Origin: Litomosoides sigmodontis
Lineage: Eukaryota; Nematoda; Chromadorea; Rhabditida; Onchocercidae
Assembly: GCA_963070105.1 (NCBI GenBank)
Contig: OY718807.1
Coordinates: forward strand, 6,708,483 to 6,772,482
DNA length: 64,000 bases
Direction of reading: 5' to 3'
Part shown: positions 41,983 to 53,000 of the stretch, piece after piece
Layout of the letters: every line of letters begins with the position of its first letter
How positions within the stretch are numbered: the stretch's first letter is position 1
The notes under the pieces: generated by a model
Database searches by the model: none
The model's input: only the letters and a program-made list of their open reading frames with translations
Told to the model about the DNA's origin: nothing
Program-made: the position numbers and the translations under genes

Positions 41983-43685
41983 AGCTGCTTCTAATTGGCG
42001 TGTGGCGTGCGTCAATTCAAATTAGGTAGGCTGTAAGATTCTTTGGACGGGTTCCCGTTTGCATATGGTTAAGTTAGAGTTTAAAATGTTGATTAGCATG
42101 AGTTGGCATAATTAGGACGGTTGAATGCCTGCACTTGCGTCCTGTTCATTAGTAGCGACTAGTTTGTACTTCCTTAGTTGGCATTCTTGTCACTTCGATC
42201 ATATCCGATTATTTCGAGTATTTTTGCAAGTCATGTAGAAAAGCCTACAGAGATGTAGCAAAATTGGGGAAATAATGCAATGCAGGGAAGTAAAGAGTGC
42301 AGGATAAGTGCGCTGTGGTCGTTGTTCTCATTTTTAAATGTGGCTTGCCAGATGCAGTGAAGAGCTCCACAATCTGTAAGTCGGGCATAATTCGCTTTAT
42401 ATGACCACTGGTAACCAAATAGTGTAAGGGTTTGGATTCAAACACTTTTGTGAAGTAAATATTTGTGATGTCCGATGAATCATTGTAACACTATTAATAG
42501 GTAATCTTGGATAGTCACGGGAAGTTTTGTTATGGAATGAATTGAGCTGAGTGGCAAGATTTAGTCTGTGGCTGCTGAAGCATTGAAGCGTTCTGTTGTT
42601 TCCCCATTGTAGCTGTCGTCTGTCATTGAGTCTGCTAGACGCTGTTGCTGATGCGAAAGTGAGTGTTATACTGTGCATTCATGAAGTGTAATGTGTTTGG
42701 AATTTGGCGCTTAAAAAGGCACACTTCCCACGAAATTAAGGAAAGGAAACCCTCCTTAAGACTCATTTTTGTAAGCGTTCCGTAGGCTCTGATAGGGTTT
42801 GAAAATCTCTTAAAAAGTATACCTTTTATTTAAAAAAAAATATTCTTGAGCAGTTATGTGCTGCAGTCTCAATAGAGCCAAGTGGCGGTTTTATTTATCG
42901 CCTTTTTTAGAATAAAATTTTTACGTTATTTCGCAGCGCTTTTCTCAGTGATAAATTTCTTTAAAACTTTGCAAATACAAAAATTTCGCTGCGTACAGTT
43001 TGAAAATGCACATTTTTCGAATTTACTTTTCATTTCAATTTTTTCCACAATTTTGAATTTTTATATTTTTCAATATATTTTTCAATACGGAAATTTTACC
43101 GTATATCTTTTGAAAATACTTTTGGAACTTTTTGGCATTTCATATTTTTCGACAATTTTGAATAAATTTTTTTTTTCTGTTGTTTGTTACACCGAATGAT
43201 GAAAATCGATGGCACATAAATGTCGAATTGGAACAGGGTAAAGTCGAAGTTGTTATGTTATGGCTTGAATTTTTCACAAAGCTGGTTTAACGTGGCATGC
43301 GGATTTCTGAAATGACGAGGTATAAAATGAGTGATTGATACGGAAGAAACGAGGTGTCAGTTTTCCAAGTTATAAGAAGGGAAATTGACTTATGCTCCAA
43401 ATGCTGAAGATCAGACTTAGACCTCAAATGTACTGACGAGGATATGTTACGTAGTTAATGGATGGTTATGTCAAAACACAATTGCTGTATTGTGGGACTG
43501 CAAAGCTCGTTTTGAGACCGGAAGTAAATGGTTTGTACGGAAGAGTGGTTTTGGTGCCACGGAATTGAAGCATAAAGTGGTTATTTGTGGAATAAACACG
43601 AGGCCGTATTTTTAATCTCAAGCTTTAGAAAGAATATGGTGATTCCAAAATATAGACATTGATTTCCAATTTCTGCTCTGAGAGT

Positions 43686-43691
43686 TTATTG
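43686..43691 (-). terminator. Candidate poly(A) signal of the BPI-family gene
   Basis: TTTATT on the plus strand reads AATAAA on the minus strand, about 415 bases past the stop codon at 44104. Confidence 0.4.
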
Positions 43692-44103
43692 TCAGTTAAC
43701 AATATCTGAAGTGTGGCAGAACATAAGCCACAATGATCCTAATCAAACAACTGCAAAGATAAGCTACGAAGTCGATTGTGGAAAAGCTAGCGTAACAAAG
43801 ATGTTCAGGTAAGTGCTGAAACTATAATTTTATCACCCAAGCTCCAGAAAATTTATGCTTACGTGCAGTCTAGGCACTGAACATTTAACTACTCACAAAT
43901 CAATGACAATATACAGTATAGTGGCATAGTTTAAAAGTAAAAGATGGCTGAAAACAATTCGAGGTTGGATTTGAATTCAAAAAGAAAAACAAATAGCATT
44001 TGTGGCGTAATACTTGAAAATTCAATGATATGCGAAGACCGGGGAGTTTTACATACTCGTAAAAACACTATCATAACCACTATCTGCGGAGACAATTGAA
44101 ATT

Positions 44104-47100
44104 CTAGGAAAACATTCGTAATGCTGATGGTGATATCGTAAAATCACTACCGATATGAATAGAGTGTTCAAGTATTCGGATACTTGGACTAATGATATTT
44201 ATTGGAGAAGTTAATGTTGGTAGTGATATTTGTATACCTTTATTGAACAGTTGATTGATTGCCTGAAATTAGCAATTTTGGAATTGGGGAAAGTAAAAAA
44301 AAATAATAGAGCAGGAGAAAGTTGATCACCATAAAGGTTATAGAAAGAAAGAAGATGATCTATTTACCTTTAAAATGATATCGTTTGCTAAGCTAGCCAA
44401 GTTGTCAAGTGTATCCTGTTGTAAACCTAACGTCTGATCTCTATCCATGAATTTGAAAATCGGCAGTGATGCATTTGCGATGATTCGTTGATTCACGATT
44501 CGAACCATTATATCAGCCACTGCTGTTACTGTTATCGTACCAACTCGTATGTTTGTTTTATCCAAATAGATATCCACAAATGCTACCAGGTCTAATTGTA
44601 AACTGCCTACAAGTAAAATCAATTTTAAAATCTTCAGCAAAAAACAGATGAAAAAAAATACGGCAATATTTACCTCCGTGACGTCCACTAATTATAATTG
44701 AAGGTGCTCGTGCTGGATGTATAAAAAGTGCTAATGTCCTGTTCGGATATTTCTCTTTGATAACTGGTATAATATCACCCAGACAAATACCAAGATCAGC
44801 CAGATCATCTAGACTACCTAGACTTGAATCACTATCCGCAACTGCTTGACGTTTGCTACGTTCCTGATGAAAAAGACTGTGATGCCGACGACGTTGACTT
44901 AAGCGTAGCAATCGAATAAAGAGTGCTTCATTTTCCAACTCTTCCTGAAATATTTTTATCAATTTCAGCCATTTAAAAGTGAAATGAATGAATTAGAAAC
45001 AAAATAAGTTATATTTCCACTAATTATTCGAACTAATGAATGATATTTGAGATTTCTTTCAAATTTAATTTTCTACTAAAAATATAAACTTAATCATTTA
45101 CAACGTCAAGAAAACAAATAAAAAATATAATTTTGTCTGCAAATGAATGACTGCTGTGATACTTCATTTCTTAAAACAAAATAAATAAACAAATGAGGAG
45201 GTAAACGAACGCCTGAATAATCACTGCCCATATCACACGTTGTTGCTAAGAGTGCTCCAATACTGGGTGTTTCTGGTCCTACTCGAAATGATATGAATTT
45301 AGCCCTAAAAGCATCTTCCTTGAATCTTCCATTTATTAAGAGATAATGAGAGAGAAAAAAAGAAGTGAGGAAAAATCAATCACAATTTTCCTAATGCTTA
45401 TATACTCCTTCTTTAAGGAGGGAAGGAGAGAGAGGAAGAGAGGGTTGTGCAGCAGCAGTTTTTTGATGTTGCAACTCATCCATACTTGTACATCCAAAAT
45501 AGAAGTGAATTGACGGTGAAATCGCTAATGAGAATTTCAATCATTGTTGATCCAACAGGTTCAGGCCAATGCATTGGGAATGGGCCAAACGGCGTGCCAC
45601 CACGTCCATTAGGACTGAATTCGCCATTTAAGTCTAAGCTGTAATCATTGTACGTTGCATAGGACCGTAGCAATTGAGTTGTTAAAACGAGATTTGCCAC
45701 TTTCTTCTGCAATAGCAATTTACAAAATTTTAATCGTAGTAATCACGAAATATGAATTTAAATCGTTTCTGATATGGTAAGTTGACAACGGAGAAGTCAA
45801 TGGCTGAAGTTAAATTAGAAATAAGCAAATAAAAACCATTCTTCCTGAATTGTTCATTTCACAATTACAATTCAAGAAACTATTGGTTGAAATGTGCAGG
45901 ATTGAAATATTGATTGATAAGATAATTTGGATGAATTCTATGTATTCTAGAATATAAATAAGTAAAATAGGAAAAAAAATTGTATCATATGCAGCACCAA
46001 ATCGAGCTGTTCCTTGATGAGTTTACCAAGGGTACCAAGTGAATCTATGGCAGAATTAACTGGACATCCAGCACATGGGTCACTAATTTCGCCTCTTAAA
46101 CCACCAGCAGGTCGATACACACCAAGAATTCTACCATATCTTTCAGGAATTGGCACAGCAAGCGGTACACCATGTGCCGCTATCAATGCTGATGATCTGT
46201 TAAACTGATCATGTGATGATGCTCTGATTTGGGAATCAGCGGTAGCAACTGGTTTTGAGTTGCGTTCCGCAGGCGACCGCAACTGCTGTTGCTGCCGTTG
46301 CGGCAACTCCATCGGTGGCAAATGCAGCACAACGGTTTGTTGCTGGTGAGATGAGGGCTTCTCAGTTGTTGACCTACGTGTAGCACCACGAACCTGAAAA
46401 AGCACTTTCAATATGTTTTATACGCATGTAAATAAATTAAGAAAAAAAGTGAATGTCGCTGAATGGATGCAATCATACAATCTCAAATACAATTAGTTAG
46501 TAGAAGTGATTGTTGTAACTCAAAAAAAATGGCACCCAACCATTGGAGTCGTTGTTTCATTGAAATTTTGCGCATTACTTCCGGTCACTAATACATCGCT
46601 GCTACTCATTCGGTCAATATCATTTGCTTTACCACTAATTACTCTGTCAGTTTCGGTGCTAAACGATTGTGCGTTTTTTTCTCCATTCTTTCCAACATTG
46701 TTGAGAAATTTCGATTTCGCAGCAAATTCAGTTGGGCCGGAAGATGCAATCCTAGCTGCGTAACTTCTGGCGTCTTTGTTGGATGCTGGCAGTGGCGGTA
46801 TGTTTTTCGGTAGTGAAGCATCAATGTCCTTAGGAGAGGGTGGTGGTAATCTTGCCATCGCTAAACGTGCTTGACATTGTGGTGAGCGACACTGAAGTAA
46901 ATGGATAATGCTAATTTCATATTTTTTAACGAACAAATTTTAAATTTCACCTATAATTTTTTTGGCAATTTTCAAGCTTATGAACTAAAACAAACGTGTG
47001 TAAATGGGAAAGAGTTAAAAAAGAAGTGTTTACAAACTAATTATTAATTCGCTGTAAAGGTAATTCAAATTAGTCATTTTCTACACACATTTCCACTATA

Positions 47101-50027
47101 AACATTTAGCTTAGCATAGTCAAAGCTCAATAATTTTCTTGTTTTTTTCGATCAGACTTGATGACCTGATTTTTGCCCCTCAGTGATTTGTTACGTTATT
47201 GTTTCTGTCTTATTAATTTTCATTTCAGTGTTATCAGGAACACATGTCCCTTTCACTTTTTCTTTCATTTAAAATTCCGCCAATTTAGTTCAATCACTTT
47301 CATCAAAAAAGAAATCTAACCAATATTAATTTCAAATTAATTAATTCATTAGGAAAGAATTCAACCATTACTAACATGAGCTGGTACTGATCCGCTATGA
47401 AGTCCTGCTATCAAATTTGCTATCTGCATTAATGAAATTGACTGTGGTATACGTGCTAAAGCAGGATTAACCCGTGTACTAATTATCTGTGGTAGTAGCG
47501 AGCAAAAAACGCCTTGTGCGGTAATACGTACTCGTTCAGAAATTATTTGCTAAAATAAAACGATAATTGTTTTAGTTAGTTTTTTTGTTAAATTTAGAAA
47601 ATATGTATAAATTGCAAATACAAAAATTAATTTTACTTCAGCTAAAATATTTCATTCCAATACCGTCTGTTTGCTGTTTTTTTTCCAAAAAAATAAATTT
47701 TACTTTTTGAGAAGTTAAAATTATATTAAAATTTCTTCTACTTTTAAAATCTTACTCTGAACAATAAATTTGATATTTCACCCACTAAACCACCGTTGGT
47801 TATGCACACATCGGCATATGGTATATTTATATTACATCCAGCAATGAGCAGTTGAGGTGCTCCGTAAAGTGAACGTCCCAGTTGTAATGTTATAGTAGCC
47901 GATACCTAAAAATGTTGGTAATCAGTTAATAAAGTAATAGTTAGTAAAATATAATGAATTATGAGGAAATAACTAATATTTAGCAAAATTAACGAATTTT
48001 CAATTAATTAATTAATTAACATATTAATTCAAAGTAAGGAATGTTTGAAATAAAGCATTTAGCAGCAAATTGAAATTTGCAAATTGATTAGATGCAAATG
48101 GATACAAAGAATTGATCAATTATTTTTTGATTGACAAAAAAAACATCGAAGTATTGATCGCTTAATGTGTTAAAAATTTTACACTTTGGAATATGGTATT
48201 TTAAGAGAGAGAGAGGGAGAGAGAGAGAGAGAGAGAGAGAGAAAGGGACTAAGAGAGGAACAAATCTAAGAAATTAGCTCGGACAATACTTTGATAAACT
48301 TCACAAAGAGGTTGCACCATTAAATAGGTATGATTATATGATAAGTGATTTTCTGTTTAATTGTAATATGAAGTTGTAACTAACATGATAGAAGTTAGCG
48401 TGGGCGATACCAAAAAGTTGTATAGGAAGTATGATATTAGAAACGCCATCTAAGTTACCGGTCACTCTGCAACATTTATTATTGCTATTCCTGTTGGTTA
48501 CTTTCTACTGAAATTATTAAGAAACCAATATGTCGTTTTAATTTATAACTTTTAAAAATTCAGAACTTGATCAATTAAAACATAATTTTTTTTGTTACTT
48601 TACCCAATATCTAAGTCCTCTGCAGTAAAAACAATGAGATTTGGCGGCGATGGAAAAATATGCAAATGCCTCGGTGGTCGATAATTTGAAATATAATTAT
48701 TACATATTGTTGCTTCACTGCAAATCTGAAATTATTTGAATAAAGTAACATATATGAAAATTAGACGTAACTAACATTTACACATGCACACATATTTATG
48801 TTCTTTAGCAAAATAAGAGAACGTGAAAAATTTTCGAAATAAACTACCTCTTCAATTTTCTGATGTATATCCGGTATTGGGAAACGGACAATTTCACGAT
48901 TAAGAATTTGACCTGCCAATGTACTTGCATACTGGAAGGAGCGGCGATTGATACGGATTTTCATGCCTGGATAGATGCGAGATCCACGAAGAAGAGCTGG
49001 ATTAAAGAGATGTGCTGCCGCATTTACTGCAGCACTTTTACCAGGACCACGACCGCCCATCCTGAAATCGATGCAAAGACGATAGGACTAAAGCGATCGT
49101 GCAAACAAATGAGTATCTACGAGTGAAATCACTTCAATGTACTTTGCGCAAGAACCTTCTTAACTACCTGCTCAGGAGAAGGTAGATCAGAAAGATAATT
49201 TTCAAAAATCTACCGTAATTTTTAGAAAGGAAACAAAAAACACTTCTCATCGCTTTTTCTCTTTCACTTTTCTCCCAAGCACAAAGGGAGGGAATTCGGC
49301 ACAAGAAGGAGAGAAGCCTAAGATAGTCATTTCTATAATATCCACAACTACTGCAAAGAAGTTATTTTCATCAGTTTAATTTCACTACTACGCTTCATGT
49401 TCTTTTATTTTCCTCTGCGATTAGCTATTTGAGTGGATGAAAATGTCTTTTATCACTATGAGTTGAATTTAGACTTTTTCATAATTTTCTATGGAACAAT
49501 TTACCGAACTGCCTTTCATTTGTAATAGTATTTTAGCTAACAGAGAAAATGAGGAAAACATGTAATACAATTGATAAATTATCGGGGAAAGTTTTTTCAA
49601 CCTCAATTATCCAGCTGCATTCGAGTTTTATTAATTTTTATTTTTTAAATTCTCTTTTTTCCACATTGCAAATTGAATAACTGCTAATAGCTTGGAAAAG
49701 GCAAAAAATCCGCTGTGAAACTTACGGTCGTTGAGCAATCGGTCCAGAAACAGGTCGATTATAATAATAGTTAGCTGATGGTAAGCCAATTTTTGTTAGA
49801 TAACCGGCAGCTACCGGTTGTTCGGCGGAACGCTTCTCGACTTTACTAAGAATATCACTGTCCCGAAATATTCTCGGATCGTTGAACACAGGTTCCACTT
49901 CAATTTTGCTGCCATTTACTCTTTGGAACTCCCAGGCGATAACTTCCAGAAGCAGAAAATAATGAGCAAATAGCTGAAATTGATATTTCACTGACACCGT
50001 GTGAAAAGTCACTTCGCTAATTAGCAT
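44104..50027 (-). CDS. BPI/LBP/CETP-family lipid-binding protein with long insert, 13 exons
   Basis: Probably a secreted protein that binds lipid (or lipopolysaccharide-like ligands) in a boomerang of two BPI domains. Exons in transcript order: 49726-50027, 48848-49061, 48604-48725, 48385-48466, 47756-47905, 47376-47549, 46541-46891, 45998-46393, 45486-45706, 45163-45325, 44674-44944, 44368-44606, 44104-44262; ~947 residues, all phases compatible. The N-terminal domain begins near PGMKIRINRRSFQYAS (family: G-x-x-x-R-I-x-x-x-x-x-x-Y) and ends about residue 348. The C-terminal domain starts about 598 and ends in LHIGSDF-like IHIGSDFTISPSALR, the family's closing motif. Exons 7-8 encode a ~249-residue Pro/Ser/Gln-rich insert, so the protein is about twice the usual ~480. 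RSKR at 754-757 could be a furin site. The start is uncertain: ATG 50027 gives a weak hydrophobic lead (LFAHYFLLLEVIAW), or an upstream exon is spliced at 49973. Exon 10's donor is also uncertain (45163 or 45211). Confidence 0.87.
48203..48242. repeat. (GA)n microsatellite
   Basis: GA run with one GGGA interruption in an intron of the BPI-family gene. Confidence 0.9.
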
Positions 50028-53000
50028 TTCTAGCTTTGCATAGCAATGGCAAAAAGTTGCCTAATTAGTAATGTTAATTAGTGATAATAAATAATAATAG
50101 ATAATCTCCGACTGCATTAATACATCCTTACTAGAACCATTCCTCTGTATTGCAAGACTTCCTACAGTTTCTGAGATAAAATTATGCGAATGCAAGACAA
50201 GTTTTTAGGGCGAAAAATTTTGTAAGCTCAAATTCGATCAATTAGCTACTCGAATAGTTCGGAATAAAAAGGGAGCTACTTTGTGTCCATTTATCCTAAA
50301 ATTAGGAAAAAAGGTGCATAATTGAATTGCCGATTAACTGTCTTCTAAACTATTTTTGCAAACAAAAATTCAGTCACGGATAGGCAATAGAAATCGGTGT
50401 TGTAAATGGTAATTTGGTATTTGCAAGCATAACCACTTTCTTCTCACTCCCACATTTATGCAACATATTTCTAGGCATCTAAATTAAAATTTAACTTTCA
50501 ACCGTAAAAAATATGTTTTTTCGGGTCAAAACAAAATTTTTTTGATCGATCCTACGTACGTAGTGTTGCTAATGAAATTAAAAATGATTGAATCAATTTT
50601 AATGTTTAAATTCATTTCAAAACAGGATTTATCCTTCTTTTTTTTTGACAATGAATGATGGGATTTAATTGCCGTCTGGGATGAGATGAATTGAAGTGGA
50701 AGGAAACATTTGTTTACTTCTTTCGAACATAGCGATTAAGCTGTGACAGTCATTCAAAGAGCATTTCCATTTAATCGAATTAAATAATCGCTGTGAAATA
50801 AAAGAACTGGTTGGGTGCCATCAAAAACGAAGCAAACGAGTAAGAGAATAAGTGTTCGTCGTTCGATAGGAACAGAAGTCTGATAGATTAAGGCCATTGT
50901 TTGCGATAATTATGCATTACTATCTTTTTTTTCATCGTTCGGTTGCCCTTTTTAATTATCCCACCTACTGTATTCCACTTCCTACGTGACTTACTGATTC
51001 TTTTTTTCTTTTGTAAAAGTAAGTGCTATGGAAAGACACGTGCGAATGAGCTACAGCGAGAAGGTAATGACGGCTTTCATACGGTTAAGTATTTTTAATT
51101 TAAAAATCAATGAACTTAATAAGCAACGGGTCTGTCCCATTTTAAAAGCGAAAATCGATCGATGCAAATTTAGCTGAATGTAATCGCACAGTCAGTTTAC
51201 ATTGTTACTACTGTTGTTATTTTGCTAAAGTAATAACTCTTATTAATGTTAAAATTAGTTTTCAATAAGAATCATGAAATGTCTAATATATATATATATA
51301 TACATATTTGACTACTTTGGAAATCATTTAATTTATAACTTCATTAGATGCAATTATTTATCAAGAATAATTCATATTGTGCAAGCTCTTTGCAACATTC
51401 AACAAGAACTCAATATATCTGAAATTAATTTTTTTCCAATTTAACAACTAAAGTTAGACTAGTTTTTCTTTTAGAACCACAAACTTTATTTTGATTACTG
51501 AAAAGTATTCAAAGTGACATACATATATTCTGCTGCGTAGGAGAAACATGCTGGGAAGTTGAAGAAGAGAAGGCCCTGAAATGTTCTAAAAAAAACTTTT
51601 TTACAATACTTTTACAGTTTTTCGAATAATTGCAAATGGAAGCATATCGGAAGGATCACAAATTTAAATATATAAAAAATGACTGGAAATAGAAATATTT
51701 TAATTTCCATTCCTCCAATAATTCGAATTCTTCTTTCTGCTACGAGTGCAAATAGAAACGTTACTACTATTATTTGAACCAAAGAAAATTTTTTAATTCT
51801 TTCACGCTGCAAATATTTATTTTTTTTGAATTATTGGAGGAAAAAAAGGAAATTAAAATGAGGGAGAGAGTGAGAGGGAGAGAGTGAGAGGGAGAGAGTG
51901 AGAGGGAGAGAGTGAGAGGGAGAGAGTGAGAGGGAGAGAGTGAGAGGGAGAGAGTGAGAGGGAGAGAGTGAGAGGGAGAGAGTGAGAGGGAGAGAGTGAG
52001 AGGGAGAGAGTGAGAAGGAGAGAGCGAGAGGGAGAAAAGAGAGAGAGAGACGATGGAAAAATCATATAATCTCAGATCTGATCAAATATTATATTAGTGT
52101 AGGACAAACTATTCAAAGATATCCCATAAGGCATGCTTCATTTTCTGTTGCTTCCAACACTTTCAACATTATATTTCTAAAATGTTAAAAATCAGTAGGA
52201 TTTTAGTAATTCAATTCAAAAATTTTAAACAACAAATTAGCTAAAATTTTTGAGTTGAATTACTGAAATCCCTTTCACCCTACAAAGCACACAAGAAATG
52301 AGTCTTCAATTTATTTTCAAATCATTAAATATTTCATTAATTTTTAGAAGCGTTTGCAAAGGACTTTTTAATATTTGATAATTTTAAATGAAAAAGAAGA
52401 GCGAATACTTTTGTTTACTCCCTCGTTTCAACATATTGTATAAATATTAGTTGTTAAATTACAATTCAAATTTGCAGCTAACAAAATTAGAAGCCAACAC
52501 GTACAACGGGGATGTTGGCATATCTTAAAGGAATGGGCGCATTGAGTTGGATTGATTAAAAAGATGGTAAAGGATGTCTAACAAATTCACTAGTTCATCG
52601 CAGCTGTAAATTATTATCCATTGGATATATAATTAGATGAAATTACATGAGTGAATCATTCAGATCACTTAAGATTAATCTTAGCGAAAATTTCCACAAA
52701 CAACATTTATTTCCACTATAGTGTTCCGAGTAAAATTCACTTCAATTTCTATTATTTATTTTTAACAGCTAACTTTTAGGAAATTTTTTCTCTTTTTTTC
52801 TGACAACAACATATAAGATGGACAAAAAAGGAGAGAGAGAGAGAGAGAGGGAAGAAAAAGTGATTTATAAAGTATAATGAACGAATAATTGGTTGCTCAT
52901 TGCATGCTCAAGCAGTTAATACTTGAAGTCTTCTCTATTGTTGAAGAAAGAACCTAAATTAGGAATAACTCTTTTTTTTGTTACAACAAAAGGAGAAAAT

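Larger units (their letters stand above)
38401..43685 (+). other. Compositionally distinct region, candidate non-coding transcription unit
   Basis: From about 38.4 kb the sequence becomes less AT-rich and CG-containing, and from about 39.05 to 42.7 kb the plus strand is visibly richer in G and T than in C and A. No reading frame of convincing length or family exists on either strand. A TATA box at 39026 is followed by a segment ending at a strong donor (39248|GTAAGT). Further donor-like sites (GTAAGA at 40951, GTAAGT at about 43810) and many TTTAG-type acceptor-like sites follow. This fits a spliced or unspliced long RNA on the plus strand, but a decayed element or a 5' leader of an unrecognised gene is also possible. 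Confidence 0.35.

Noticed and set aside
40599..42116. Interstitial telomere repeat
   Set aside because: TTAGG copies are dispersed, not tandem, and not followed by C as the nematode unit TTAGGC requires.
51853..52065. Ser/Leu/Pro-repeat open frame and possible CRISPR-like array
   Set aside because: It is a 14-bp minisatellite without spacers; the frame is its translation.
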